Origin: Shewanella fodinae
GTDB lineage: Bacteria > Pseudomonadota > Gammaproteobacteria > Enterobacterales > Shewanellaceae
DNA length: 64,000 bases
Direction: 5' to 3'
NCBI RefSeq assembly: GCF_014651955.1
Contig: NZ_BMXW01000019.1
Span: forward strand, 1-64,000
Made by a program: the position numbers and the translations under genes. The notes under the pieces are model-generated. The model was not told the DNA's origin. It searched no databases and worked only from the letters and a program-made list of their open reading frames with translations. How positions within the stretch are numbered: the first letter of the stretch is position 1; every line of letters starts with the position of its first letter. Below, piece after piece: positions 20,785 to 29,973 of the stretch.

Positions 20785-21732
20785 ATGCCCGTAAGAATTC
20801 CTGATAATTTGCCTGCAGCCGATGTGCTTGAATCTGAGAATATCTTTGTGATGTCTGAGAGCCGGGCCGCAATGCAGGACATTCGGCCGATGAAAGTGCT
20901 GATCCTCAATCTGATGCCCAATAAGATTGAAACCGAAACGCAGTTATTGCGGCTTTTAAGTAATACACCATTACAGGTGGATATTGACTTACTGCGGATT
21001 CACGACAAAGAATCCAAGCATACTCCTATGGATCATCTCAATACTTTCTACCGGGATTTTGAAGAGATTAAAGAGCGTAACTTTGATGGCTTGATCATCA
21101 CCGGAGCGCCACTGGGTAAGCTGGATTTTGAAGAGGTCACCTATTGGGATCACATCAAAGAAGTTATTGATTGGTCGCAAACCCATGTTACCTCAGTGCT
21201 GTTTTTGTGTTGGGCGGCCCATGCTGGCCTGTTTCATCTGTACGGGTTAAAGCGGGAGATCCTTAATATCAAATGCTCCGGTGTGTTCGAGCATACCCGT
21301 GTGAAGGCCCATATCCCTTTGCTGCGCGGATTTGACGATGTATTTTATGCGCCTCATTCCCGTTATGCGCAAATGAATATTACAGAACTGAAAGCACATC
21401 CACAGTTGTCAGTCTTGGCGGAATCTGCAGAGGCTGGCGCTTATCTGGTCATAAGTAAGGATCACCGCAATCTGTTTGTCATCGGTCACCCGGAATACCG
21501 CAAAGGTACCTTACGGGATGAGTATTTTAGGGATCTTGCTGCGGGTATTGCACCGCAGATCCCGAAGAATTACTTTCGTAATGACGATCCCAATGCTGAG
21601 CCGATAGCCCGTTGGTTTGGTCATGGGAATCTGCTTATCAGTAATTGGCTTAACTACTACGTATATCAGTTAACACCATATGATCTGAGCGATCTCAGCG
21701 CGAAAACGCCTTGGGAACAACGTAACGCATAA
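20785..21732 (+). CDS. metA: Homoserine O-succinyltransferase MetA
   Basis: MetA activates homoserine with an acyl-CoA as the first step of methionine synthesis. Of two adjacent ATGs I chose the second (20785), which gives [11 protein letters not shown] as in E. coli MetA and has AGAGG at six bases; the first would leave only three. The 315 residues contain [31 protein letters not shown], the catalytic cysteine in [11 protein letters not shown], and the His/Glu pair in [12 protein letters not shown]. The overall match to the E. coli succinyltransferase favours succinyl-CoA as donor, though the acyl choice cannot be read with certainty. A MetJ operator upstream indicates repression by methionine. 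Confidence 0.97.
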   Translation: MPVRIPDNLPAADVLESENIFVMSESRAAMQDIRPMKVLILNLMPNKIETETQLLRLLSNTPLQVDIDLLRIHDKESKHTPMDHLNTFYRDFEEIKERNFDGLIITGAPLGKLDFEEVTYWDHIKEVIDWSQTHVTSVLFLCWAAHAGLFHLYGLKREILNIKCSGVFEHTRVKAHIPLLRGFDDVFYAPHSRYAQMNITELKAHPQLSVLAESAEAGAYLVISKDHRNLFVIGHPEYRKGTLRDEYFRDLAAGIAPQIPKNYFRNDDPNAEPIARWFGHGNLLISNWLNYYVYQLTPYDLSDLSAKTPWEQRNA

Positions 21733-21740
21733 ACCTATAC

Positions 21741-21765
21741 AAGCCACCGCCTAGGTGGCTTTTTT
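21741..21765 (+). terminator. Rho-independent terminator of metA
   Basis: AAGCCACC / GGTGGCTT with a five-base loop followed by TTTTT, eight bases after the metA stop. Confidence 0.9.
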
Positions 21766-21895
21766 GCGCAAGGTTTGTGAATCAAATCTCCTAGGCACCT
21801 TTTAGTTCTCTCGCCAGTTTTAATCCCTTCCAATCCTTTATTCTCGACACGCAAATTTTTCAGCATGACCTAATATTAGACCAACGGCTAGTTGC

Positions 21896-21911
21896 TTTAC
21901 GTTCGCGTAAA
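21896..21911 (+). promoter_or_regulatory. LiuR-like palindromic operator of the ivd operon
   Basis: TTTACGTTCGCGTAAA is a perfect palindrome with six-base arms TTTACG/CGTAAA, close to the TTTACG-containing palindromes described for the MerR-family regulator LiuR that controls branched-chain amino acid degradation in Shewanella. It lies about 75 bases before the first gene. No liuR gene is in the window. Confidence 0.55.
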
Positions 21912-21986
21912 CGTAATCCTTGCAATCGTCGCTTAACTATAAAGGCTTCTTTTGGGGAGAAGGCCATCACTATCAAGGGGGCGAAG

Positions 21987-23174
21987 ATGGGCGTAACAAT
22001 CACTGATGATGTAGTGATCGTCGCCGCACGGCGGACACCGATGGGCGGATTTTTGGGGAGTTTGGCATCGGTGCCCGCCCCACAGTTAGCCGCGACTGTG
22101 ATTAGAGAACTGTTGCACAGTACACAGTTGCCAGCAGAGCGCGTTAGTGAAGTGTTACTGGGGTGTGTGCTGCCAGCGGGGGTCGGGCAGGCTCCTGCGC
22201 GTCAGGCGGCCTTGGGGGCTGGTCTACCACTGTCGGTGGGGGCTACCACACTGAATAAAGTCTGTGGTTCTGGGATGAAGTCGGTAATGCTAGCGCACGA
22301 TATGCTTCGCGCTGAAACGGCTGAGGTCGTTATTGCTGGCGGTATGGAAAGCATGAGCCGAGCGCCTTATATGCTGGATAAAGCACGTACCGGACAGCGC
22401 ATGGGGCATGGTCGGCTGGTGGATCATATGTTTATTGATGGCCTGGAAGATGCCTATACCGGTGCATCCATGGGCAGTTTTGCGCAAAAAACAGCAGACG
22501 AATTTGGGCTGTGTCGCGCTGATATGGATGCGTGGGCGCTGACATCGCTAACGCGGGCAAAGGCCGCGATTGCCGAAGGCGCTTTTGCCGCTGAAATCGT
22601 AGCAGTAACGGTCAATGATCGGCGCGGAGATTATCAGATAGATACTGATGAACAGCCGGGCAACGCGAAACCAGAAAAAATTCCGACATTAAAACCTGCA
22701 TTTGCGCAAGATGGCACTATCACTGCAGCTAATTCCAGTTCCATTTCAGATGGCGCAGCCGCTTTGATGCTGATGCGTCGTTCCTTGGCACAATCACTGG
22801 ATTTACCGGTATTGGCCACTATCAAAGGCCACAGCAGCCATGCCCAGGCTCCAGCCCTGTTTACCACAGCACCTATTGGTGCAGTTGAAAAACTGCTGCA
22901 AAAACTCAACTGGACCACTGCCGATGTCGATCTGCTCGAAATCAATGAAGCGTTTGCTATGGTGACCATGCTAGCCATCAACGAGATGCGTCTAGACCCG
23001 GAGAAAGTGAATGTGAACGGTGGTGCCTGTGCTCTTGGTCATCCTATCGGCTGCTCTGGGGCACGCATTTTAGTCACGCTTATCCATGCGCTGAAACAAC
23101 GTGGTCTCAAACGCGGTATTGCCACTTTGTGCATTGGTGGCGGTGAAGCGACTGCTATTGCCGTTGAGGTATAA
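21987..23174 (+). CDS. Acetyl-CoA C-acyltransferase (thiolase) of isoleucine degradation
   Basis: This thiolase would cleave 2-methylacetoacetyl-CoA to acetyl-CoA and propionyl-CoA, the last step of isoleucine breakdown. The three thiolase catalytic elements are present: the acyl-binding Cys93 in [12 protein letters not shown], the histidine in [16 protein letters not shown] and the proton-shuttling cysteine in [12 protein letters not shown]. The 395 residues are standard. It is the first gene of a seven-gene operon that matches the Shewanella ivd (isoleucine-valine degradation) operon in order and content. The specificity is inferred from that context; alone it could be an acetoacetyl-CoA thiolase. 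Confidence 0.92.
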   Translation: MGVTITDDVVIVAARRTPMGGFLGSLASVPAPQLAATVIRELLHSTQLPAERVSEVLLGCVLPAGVGQAPARQAALGAGLPLSVGATTLNKVCGSGMKSVMLAHDMLRAETAEVVIAGGMESMSRAPYMLDKARTGQRMGHGRLVDHMFIDGLEDAYTGASMGSFAQKTADEFGLCRADMDAWALTSLTRAKAAIAEGAFAAEIVAVTVNDRRGDYQIDTDEQPGNAKPEKIPTLKPAFAQDGTITAANSSSISDGAAALMLMRRSLAQSLDLPVLATIKGHSSHAQAPALFTTAPIGAVEKLLQKLNWTTADVDLLEINEAFAMVTMLAINEMRLDPEKVNVNGGACALGHPIGCSGARILVTLIHALKQRGLKRGIATLCIGGGEATAIAVEV

Positions 23175-23203
23175 CACGGCACTTTCAACAGGACTCATCT
23201 CTT

Positions 23204-24697
23204 ATGACAACGCTTATAAAACATTTTATTGCCGGTGAATTCACTGCCGGCCACGGCTCTCGCAGTATCAGCGTGACCAACCCGGCTGATAATCAACAAA
23301 TCGCTCAGATAAATTGTGCCACCGCCGCCGAGATAGAACAGGCGATCAGCAGCGCTGCCCAAGCGTTTACAGAGTGGCGCAAGGTTGCTGTTCCAGAGCG
23401 GGCGCGGCTGATGCTGCGTTACCAGCACCTGCTCAAGCAGCATCATGACGAATTGGCAACCATTCTTGCGAAAGAAACTGGCAAAACTTTTGCGGACGCG
23501 CGCGGCGATGTTTGGCGCGGCATCGAAGTGGTAGAACACGCATGCAATATTCCCTCTTTGTTGATGGGAGAAACAGTCGAAAACGTGGCAAGCGGGATTG
23601 ATACCTACAGCATGATCCAGCCTTTAGGCGTCTGCACGGGTATCACCCCTTTTAACTTCCCGGCGATGATCCCGTTATGGATGTTTCCATTGGCAATTGC
23701 CTGTGGCAATACCTTTATTTTGAAGCCGTCGGAGCAAGACCCAATGACCGCGCAGCGGTTGGCCGAACTGTTCGAGCAAGCGGGAGCACCGAAAGGGGTG
23801 CTGCAACTGTTGCATGGCGACCGTGAAGTGGTTGATGCCTTGCTGTGTCATCCACAGATAAAGGCGATCTCCTTTGTTGGTTCGGTTGCGGTTGGGCGTC
23901 ATGTTTACCAGACCGGTACTCAGCATCTGAAGCGGGTACAGGCATTTGCTGGTGCCAAAAATCATTGTGTGATTATGCCGGACGCCAATAAACAGCAAGT
24001 GATTAATCAACTGGTCGGTGCTTCTGTTGGTGCCGCCGGTCAGCGCTGTATGGCAATTTCGGTGGCCGTGTTTGTTGGTGATGCAAAAGCCTGGTTACCT
24101 GAATTACGAGATGCTATGGCGAAAGTGCGGCCGGGGCTTTGGAATGACTCGGAGGCGGGATTCGGACCACTTATCAGTCCACAGGCTAAACAAAGAGTTC
24201 TGCAACTGATAGCACAGGGTAAAGCTGAAGGTGCCCAATGTTTGCTGGATGGTTCGAACGTCAGCGTGGCAGGCTATGAAGCGGGGAACTGGGTCGGCCC
24301 AACCTTATTCAGCGATGTTACCGAAGAGATGACGTTGTATCGCGAAGAGATTTTCGGCCCAGTATTAAGCTGTATGGCCGTTGACTCATTGGAGCAGGCC
24401 ATCGCGCTGGTGAATCGAAATCCTTATGGTAATGGTACATCGCTATTTACCGCCAGTGGCGCTGCGGCACGTAAATTCCAACATGAAATTGAAGTGGGGC
24501 AAGTGGGCATCAATATCCCTATCCCCGTGCCATTACCATTTTTCTCCTTCACTGGCTGGAAGGGTAGTTTCTACGGTGATCAGCACGCTTACGGTAAGCA
24601 AGCCGTACGTTTTTACACCGAGACTAAAACCATCACCAGTCGCTGGTTTGATGATGACATTTCTCACGCGCCCAATATGACAATCAATTTGCGCTGA
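23204..24697 (+). CDS. mmsA: CoA-acylating methylmalonate-semialdehyde dehydrogenase
   Basis: MmsA oxidises methylmalonate semialdehyde to propionyl-CoA with NAD+ and CoA, the end of valine degradation. The 497-residue aldehyde dehydrogenase fold has [42 protein letters not shown] and the catalytic Cys282 in [10 protein letters not shown], where the MmsA-type spacing is kept. The usual general-base glutamate region reads [13 protein letters not shown], asparagine being normal for the CoA-acylating MmsA group. It starts 29 bases after the thiolase gene and continues the operon. Confidence 0.96.
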   Translation: MTTLIKHFIAGEFTAGHGSRSISVTNPADNQQIAQINCATAAEIEQAISSAAQAFTEWRKVAVPERARLMLRYQHLLKQHHDELATILAKETGKTFADARGDVWRGIEVVEHACNIPSLLMGETVENVASGIDTYSMIQPLGVCTGITPFNFPAMIPLWMFPLAIACGNTFILKPSEQDPMTAQRLAELFEQAGAPKGVLQLLHGDREVVDALLCHPQIKAISFVGSVAVGRHVYQTGTQHLKRVQAFAGAKNHCVIMPDANKQQVINQLVGASVGAAGQRCMAISVAVFVGDAKAWLPELRDAMAKVRPGLWNDSEAGFGPLISPQAKQRVLQLIAQGKAEGAQCLLDGSNVSVAGYEAGNWVGPTLFSDVTEEMTLYREEIFGPVLSCMAVDSLEQAIALVNRNPYGNGTSLFTASGAAARKFQHEIEVGQVGINIPIPVPLPFFSFTGWKGSFYGDQHAYGKQAVRFYTETKTITSRWFDDDISHAPNMTINLR

Positions 24698-24751
24698 TAA
24701 ATGAGGTTAAGTTGCAACAGGCGGTGACGTTGTCATCGCTGGGAGTATCTG

Positions 24752-25909
24752 ATGGATTTTAATCTGAATGAAGATCAGCGCCAGTTTGTTGAGCTGGCTC
24801 GTCAGTTTGCTGCTGAAGAACTGGCACCACATGCGGCGAAGTGGGATGCCGAACATTACTTTCCCAAAGCGGTCATTCAGCGTGCTGGTGAATTGGGGTT
24901 TTGCGGTCTATATGCCGCGGAGGAGTGTGGTGGTTTAGGGCTATCGCGGTTAGACGCAGCGTTAATTTTTGAACAGTTGGCGCAGGGTTGTACTACGACA
25001 ACTGCCATGATCACCATCCACAATATGGCAACCTGGATGCTGTGCCGTTGGGGCAGTGCGGAGCTAAAAAGTGCGTGGGCCGAGAGCCTCACCTCCGGGC
25101 AGAAACTGGCCTCATACTGCCTGACAGAACCCGGTGCCGGAAGCGATGCCGCGTCACTGACCACCCGCGCAACTCGGGACGGTGACGAGTATCTGCTCAA
25201 CGGCAACAAATGTTTTATTTCCGGTGCGGGTGCCACGGAGTTGCTAATAGTGATGGCTCGTACCGGGGCTGCTGGTGCTAAAGGCATCTCGGCGTTCGCA
25301 GTCCCTGCCGATGCTCAAGGTGTCAGCTATGGCAAGGCGGAAGAAAAGTTAGGTTGGAATGCCCAACCGACACGGCAGATAAGTTTTGAGCAAGTGCGTA
25401 TTCCTGCCGGTTATCGCTTAGGCGATGAGGGGCAAGGTTTCAATATGGCGATGAAAGGGCTCGATGGCGGACGTATCAACATTGCCGCATGCTCTGTGGG
25501 AACGGCGCAGGCGGCGTTACAGCAGGCACTTGGTTACATGCATGAGCGTCAGCAGTTCGGTAAGCCATTGGCCGCATTTCAGGCGTTGCAGTTCAAACTC
25601 GCCGATATGGCGACGGAGCTGGTGGCGGCGCGGCAAATGATGTACCTGGCTGCCAGCAAATTGGACGAACAAGCTGCTGAAGCGACAGCATACTGCGCCA
25701 TGGCAAAACGTTTTGCTACCGATGCCGGATTCGCTATCTGTGACAGTGCGTTGCAGATCCACGGTGGTTACGGTTATATCCGTGAATATCCGTTGGAGCG
25801 ACATTTCCGAGATGTGCGAGTGCACCAGATCCTTGAAGGTACCAACGAGATCATGCGGCTGATTATCGCTCGGCGATTGCTGGAGCAAGACAGTGCGCTG
25901 GCCCTGTAA
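24752..25909 (+). CDS. Acyl-CoA dehydrogenase of branched-chain degradation (isobutyryl-/2-methylbutyryl-CoA)
   Basis: This FAD enzyme introduces the alpha-beta double bond into isobutyryl-CoA and 2-methylbutyryl-CoA and passes electrons to electron-transfer flavoprotein. Family motifs are YCLTEPGAGSDAASLTTRA, GNKCFISGAG, RQQFGKPLAAFQALQFKLADM (read as RQQFGKPLAAFQ and ALQFKLADM), QIHGGYGYIREYPLERHFRD and the C-terminal ILEGTNEIMRLIIAR with the catalytic base Glu362 in the position typical of short-chain enzymes. Length 385 is normal. The operon context points to branched substrates; the sequence alone does not prove the chain type. Confidence 0.93.
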   Translation: MDFNLNEDQRQFVELARQFAAEELAPHAAKWDAEHYFPKAVIQRAGELGFCGLYAAEECGGLGLSRLDAALIFEQLAQGCTTTTAMITIHNMATWMLCRWGSAELKSAWAESLTSGQKLASYCLTEPGAGSDAASLTTRATRDGDEYLLNGNKCFISGAGATELLIVMARTGAAGAKGISAFAVPADAQGVSYGKAEEKLGWNAQPTRQISFEQVRIPAGYRLGDEGQGFNMAMKGLDGGRINIAACSVGTAQAALQQALGYMHERQQFGKPLAAFQALQFKLADMATELVAARQMMYLAASKLDEQAAEATAYCAMAKRFATDAGFAICDSALQIHGGYGYIREYPLERHFRDVRVHQILEGTNEIMRLIIARRLLEQDSALAL

Positions 25910-25920
25910 CCGGAGTGTTT

Positions 25921-26694
25921 ATGTTACCGTCAATCGCTGAAATTGAAGGCCACTGCGCCGTTATCACCATCAATAATCCGCCAGCCAATACCTGGACCTT
26001 AGTCAGCTTGCAACAGCTGCGAGATACCATTAACCAATTAAATCAGGATCCTGACATTCGTGCTCTGGTCATTACCGGCGCTGGTACGAAATTTTTCTCT
26101 GCTGGCGCGGATCTCAAACAGTTTGCTGATGGCGATAAAGGAAATGCTGCCACTGTGGCTGCTGCATTCGGCGCTGCCTTTGAAACGCTGAGTGCTTTTC
26201 GCGGAGTATCGATTGCCGCCATTAATGGTTATGCCATGGGCGGTGGGCTGGAAGTGGCTTTGGCTTGTGATATCCGCTTGGCTGAAGAACAGGCACAACT
26301 GGCGCTACCGGAGGCCAGTGTCGGCTTGTTACCTTGTGCCGGTGGTACCCAGAATCTTACCGCGTTGGTGGGAGAGGGTTGGGCCAAACGGATGATCCTT
26401 TGTGGTGAGCGGCTGAGTGCAGCCAAAGCAGTCACCATCGGTTTGGTGGAAGAGGTGGTCGCAACCGGTACGGTATTGCAGCATGCGTTGGCATTAGCGG
26501 GCAAAGTGGCTAACCAAAGTCCGGCCAGTGTTAGCGCCTGTAAACAATTGATCCAATCCGGCCGCAAGATGCCGCGTAGCCAAGCTTTACCGCTGGAGCG
26601 TGAATTGTTTGTGGCGCTGTTCGGTACTGAAGACCAGCAGGAAGGTGTCAATGCATTCTTAGAAAAACGTCCGGCACATTGGCGCAATGCTTAA
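25921..26694 (+). CDS. Enoyl-CoA hydratase of branched-chain degradation
   Basis: It hydrates methacrylyl-CoA and tiglyl-CoA. I chose the ATG at 25921, which has CGGAG about six bases before it; a GTG at 25915 falls inside that site. The 257 residues carry the crotonase signatures SAGADLKQFA (oxyanion hole), GYAMGGGLEVALACDIRLAEE with the first catalytic glutamate in GGGLE, and LPEASVGLLPCAGGTQ with the second. It lies 11 bases after the dehydrogenase gene and 11 before the hydrolase gene. Confidence 0.93.
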   Translation: MLPSIAEIEGHCAVITINNPPANTWTLVSLQQLRDTINQLNQDPDIRALVITGAGTKFFSAGADLKQFADGDKGNAATVAAAFGAAFETLSAFRGVSIAAINGYAMGGGLEVALACDIRLAEEQAQLALPEASVGLLPCAGGTQNLTALVGEGWAKRMILCGERLSAAKAVTIGLVEEVVATGTVLQHALALAGKVANQSPASVSACKQLIQSGRKMPRSQALPLERELFVALFGTEDQQEGVNAFLEKRPAHWRNA

Positions 26695-26705
26695 GGAGAA
26701 TATCT

Positions 26706-27815
26706 GTGGAACAGGTGCTGTTTAAAACCCTGGAAACTGTCAGTGGTAAACACATAGGTGTTGCTACACTGAATGCAGAAAAATCACTTAATGCGTTGGA
26801 TTTGCAGATGGTGCGGCTATTGGCAAAACAGCTGCAACGTTGGCGACAGGAACCGCAGATTGCCGCCGTGGTGTTGGATGCTACTGGTGATAAAGCGTTT
26901 TGTGCTGGCGGCGATGTGCGGGCACTGTATCAGGCGCAGCAAAGTAATCCCGGCAGTTTTACCCATGAAGCCCGTTTATTTTTTGAAGAGGAATATCGGC
27001 TGGATTATCTGCTCCACACCTTCGGCAAGCCGATACTGGTGTGGGGCGATGGTATCGTAATGGGGGGCGGACTTGGTCTGATGATGGGCGCCAGTCATCG
27101 CATTGTGACTGAGCGTTCCCGGATTGCCATGCCGGAAGTAACCATCGGTCTGTACCCTGATGTCGGTGGCAGTTATTTCCTCGGGCGATTGCCAGGTAAA
27201 ATGGGTCTGTTCTTAGGGCTGACGGCCTACAATCTCAACGCCGCCGATGCACGCTACTGTGGCTTTGCCAATCATTTTTTGGCTGCTGCCGACAAACAGC
27301 GGTTGCTCGACGCCATGAGTACCCTGAGTTGGGGCGACAATCACACCCTCAACCATCAAAAACTACATGATTTGCTTACCATGCTTGCGACCAACTGCAG
27401 CGAACATCCCGGTAGCAGCAGGCTCAAAGCCCATCAGCAAGTGATTGATGCACTGATGTCGGGAACACTTGCTGAAGTACTGCAAAAAATGCATAGCCTG
27501 ACGTCGGATCAGCCATGGTTGCTAAAAGCGCGTGACACCATGCTGAGTGGGAGTCCACTTAGTTGGGCGTTGGCTTGGCAACAGGCGAATCTGGGGCACA
27601 GCATGAAGCTAGCTGACTGTTTTCGTATGGAGTTAGGTTGGAGTTTGAACTGTTGTGCTATTGGTGATTTTTGTGAAGGTGTCAGAGCCTTATTAGTTGA
27701 TAAGGATCGTTCACCGCAATGGCGCTACGGTAATGGTCGCTTGCCACCGCAGGAGGCGGTAGACGCATTACTGGCCAACCCTTTCCCGCATGAGCATCCA
27801 CTTGCCGACCTTTGA
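26706..27815 (+). CDS. 3-hydroxyisobutyryl-CoA hydrolase
   Basis: This crotonase-fold hydrolase releases CoA from 3-hydroxyisobutyryl-CoA in valine breakdown, which avoids accumulation of reactive methacrylyl-CoA. A GTG at 26706 follows AAGGAG by seven bases and gives EQVLFKTLETV; frames reaching further upstream would run into the previous gene. The 369 residues show KAFCAGGDVRALY, DGIVMGGGLGLMMGASHRIV, and IAMPEVTIGLYPDVGGSYFL, the latter containing the Glu and Asp typical of the hydrolases rather than hydratases. The C-terminal third is the extra domain of this family. The valine-specific reaction agrees with mmsB following directly. Confidence 0.93.
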   Translation: MEQVLFKTLETVSGKHIGVATLNAEKSLNALDLQMVRLLAKQLQRWRQEPQIAAVVLDATGDKAFCAGGDVRALYQAQQSNPGSFTHEARLFFEEEYRLDYLLHTFGKPILVWGDGIVMGGGLGLMMGASHRIVTERSRIAMPEVTIGLYPDVGGSYFLGRLPGKMGLFLGLTAYNLNAADARYCGFANHFLAAADKQRLLDAMSTLSWGDNHTLNHQKLHDLLTMLATNCSEHPGSSRLKAHQQVIDALMSGTLAEVLQKMHSLTSDQPWLLKARDTMLSGSPLSWALAWQQANLGHSMKLADCFRMELGWSLNCCAIGDFCEGVRALLVDKDRSPQWRYGNGRLPPQEAVDALLANPFPHEHPLADL

Positions 27816-27842
27816 AGGCCTATTGAAACAGGAGAATACAAT

Positions 27843-28745
27843 ATGAGTACTGTCGCATTTATTGGTTTAGGCAATATGGGACTGCCAATGGCTATCAACC
27901 TGCTGCATAAAGGTTTTAACGTACGTGCCTTTGATTTGGTCGCCGATGCGGTCGCTGCTATTGCTGCTAAGGGCGCCACTGCCTGCCACAGCGCCGTGGA
28001 CGCAGCGACTGGCGCTGATGTGGTGGTGTCTATGTTACCGGCAGGCAAGCATACCCGAGCGTTATACCTCGGGGATAGCGACAGTGAAGGGCTATTGCAA
28101 ACAGTGGCCGAAGATTCACTGTTAATTGATTGTTCAACGATTGATGCGGCTACAGCTAAAGAGGTGTCGCTGAGCGCCGAGGATAAAGGTTTCGATTTCG
28201 TCGATGCGCCCGTTTCTGGCGGTACATCAGGCGCTACTGCGGGCACGCTGACCTTTATCTGTGGTGGTAATGTTGCAGCAGTAGAACGCGCCAAACCCAT
28301 TCTCAGCGCTATGGGCAGCAATATTTTTCATGCGGGTGGCCCCGGCAGCGGACAACTGGCCAAAATCTGCAACAATATGTTGCTGTCGGTATTGATGGTT
28401 GGTACCAGTGAAGCGCTCAGTATGGGTATCGATAACGGTTTGGATCCTAAGGTGCTGTCAGATATCATGAAGGTCAGTAGCGGCGGCAACTGGGCGCTGG
28501 AAAAATACAATCCATGCCCTGGAGTGATGCCAGAAGTGCCGGCATCTAAAGGCTATCAAGGCGGTTTTATGGTCGATTTGATGGTAAAAGATCTGGGGTT
28601 AAGTCAGGAAACGGCGCTCAAGAGTTTGTCAAGTACACCAATGGGCGCGTTAGCTCGAGCCCTGTTTGTGGCACACGCGCGTAACGGTAATGGTCGCCGC
28701 GATTTTTCCAGTATATTTGAGCAGTTCTGCAATAAAAAAGCATAA
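27843..28745 (+). CDS. mmsB: 3-hydroxyisobutyrate dehydrogenase MmsB
   Basis: MmsB oxidises 3-hydroxyisobutyrate to methylmalonate semialdehyde with NAD+, feeding MmsA in the same operon. The N-terminal Rossmann motif is FIGLGNMGLPMAINLLHKG, the substrate loop is DAPVSGGTSGATAGTLTF, and the catalytic lysine is in KICNNMLL near residue 175, followed by the family's GGNWALEKYNP and KDLGLSQE. At 300 residues it has normal length. An AGGAG precedes the ATG. Confidence 0.96.
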   Translation: MSTVAFIGLGNMGLPMAINLLHKGFNVRAFDLVADAVAAIAAKGATACHSAVDAATGADVVVSMLPAGKHTRALYLGDSDSEGLLQTVAEDSLLIDCSTIDAATAKEVSLSAEDKGFDFVDAPVSGGTSGATAGTLTFICGGNVAAVERAKPILSAMGSNIFHAGGPGSGQLAKICNNMLLSVLMVGTSEALSMGIDNGLDPKVLSDIMKVSSGGNWALEKYNPCPGVMPEVPASKGYQGGFMVDLMVKDLGLSQETALKSLSSTPMGALARALFVAHARNGNGRRDFSSIFEQFCNKKA

Positions 28746-28761
28746 TCACAAGGAATTTGGG

Positions 28762-29517
28762 ATGGAGATTAAAGGTAAGGTGGTGGCAATTACCGGTGGT
28801 GCCGGTGGTTTGGGGTTTGCCATGGCACAACAACTGGCAGCTGCCGGGGCCAGACTGGCACTCATCGATCTTGACCAACAGAAGCTGGAACAAGCCTGTG
28901 CGATGTTGGGTGATACCGAGGTGCAAGGGTATGCCGTTGATATCACTGACGAGGAGGATGTGATTGCGACCTTCCGTTTCATCCTAGAGGACTTCGGGCA
29001 ACTCAATGTGTTGGTCAATAATGCTGGCATTTTGTTAGATGGTATGTTGCTGAAAGCAAAAGAAGGGCAAGTGACTGAACGTATGTCGCTCGCGCAATTT
29101 CAAGCGGTGATTAATGTGAACCTCAGCGGCAGTTTTCTATGTGGTCGTGAAGCCGCTGCTGCGATGATTGAATCGGCGCAGCCAGGCGTGATTATCAATA
29201 TATCTAGCCTAGCTCGCCACGGTAATATTGGCCAAAGTAACTATGCGGCCTCCAAAGCCGGTGTTGCATCGTTGGCGGTAGGCTGGGCCAAAGAGCTGGC
29301 GCGCTATCAGATCCGCGCCGTGGCGATTGCTCCAGGGGTGATAGCCACTGATATGACCGCGGCGATGAAACCAGAAGCGTTAGCAAGGCTAGAAAAGGCT
29401 GTGCCAGTTGGCCGTCTTGGGCAGGCAGATGAAGTAGCGGCCACTGTTAAATTTGTCATTGAAAACGATTATATCAATGGCCGGATAATCGAAGTCGATG
29501 GTGGTTTATCGCTGTAA
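28762..29517 (+). CDS. SDR oxidoreductase, probable 3-hydroxy-2-methylbutyryl-CoA dehydrogenase
   Basis: The last ivd gene oxidises 2-methyl-3-hydroxybutyryl-CoA to 2-methylacetoacetyl-CoA, the substrate of the thiolase at the front of the operon. The ATG at 28762 with AAGGA upstream gives MEIKGKVVAITGGAGGLG, a complete TGxxxGxG loop; upstream in-frame codons overlap mmsB. Catalytic residues are intact: NNAGI, ISSLARHG with the serine, and SNYAASKAG with Tyr and Lys. The C-terminus is the usual FVIENDYINGRIIEVDGGLSL, split as FVIENDYING and RIIEVDGGLSL. A long hairpin terminator follows. Confidence 0.92.
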   Translation: MEIKGKVVAITGGAGGLGFAMAQQLAAAGARLALIDLDQQKLEQACAMLGDTEVQGYAVDITDEEDVIATFRFILEDFGQLNVLVNNAGILLDGMLLKAKEGQVTERMSLAQFQAVINVNLSGSFLCGREAAAAMIESAQPGVIINISSLARHGNIGQSNYAASKAGVASLAVGWAKELARYQIRAVAIAPGVIATDMTAAMKPEALARLEKAVPVGRLGQADEVAATVKFVIENDYINGRIIEVDGGLSL

Positions 29518-29539
29518 CTGCTAGTTGCTGACGCCAGTC

Positions 29540-29603
29540 AAAATCCTGACTATTCCCATTCGTGACAGAATGTTCTAACGTGGGGAGTAATCAGGATTTT
29601 TTG
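29540..29603 (+). terminator. Terminator of the ivd operon
   Basis: AAAATCCTGA and TCAGGATTTT form a perfect ten-base stem, extended by partly paired TATTCCC / GGGGAGTA, and TT follows the stem. The loop is long (about 25 bases). Confidence 0.65.
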
Positions 29604-29703
29604 TTGTCTGCGCTCTCTGTCCAAGATGACCGTTGACATACTTCCTTTGAGCCTGAACAATTCGCGCTGATGAGAAAAATTATTTAGAGGTTAAGCATAG
29701 TTA

Positions 29704-29934
29704 ATGCACTGGCTGGAAACTGGATTAAAGCGCATCATGCTGGTGCTGGGATGCTTGGGTGTTGTCGTCATATATGGTGGATTTTTTTACCTATTATTCA
29801 GTGGCCGCTCCACTGCTGCCATCAATTGGTTTTATTTGATTTCTCCCTGGTTATGCATTTTCTTTGGCTTGTCGAAGCGCCAGCAGCACCAGGTAATACA
29901 GTGGTTTCTCGATAAATTTAACAGCAAGCACTAA
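29704..29934 (+). CDS. Small hypothetical membrane protein
   Basis: The 76-residue product has two hydrophobic stretches (IMLVLGCLGVVVIYGGFFYL and FYLISPWLCIFFGL), then a polar C-terminus (SKRQQHQVIQWFLDKFNSKH), so it should span the inner membrane twice. AGAGG lies some 14 bases before the ATG, which is a poor distance. It sits between the ivd terminator and the S9 peptidase gene, 39 bases before the latter. I do not recognise a family. Confidence 0.4.
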   Translation: MHWLETGLKRIMLVLGCLGVVVIYGGFFYLLFSGRSTAAINWFYLISPWLCIFFGLSKRQQHQVIQWFLDKFNSKH

Positions 29935-29973
29935 AAAGCCGCGGCCGGCGGAATACATATTGAGGGAAAATTC

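Noticed and set aside
27725..28321. 198-codon frame antisense to the 5' half of mmsB
   Set aside because: Ser/Ala/Thr-rich composition typical of the shadow of a codon-biased gene; it overlaps two well-supported genes.
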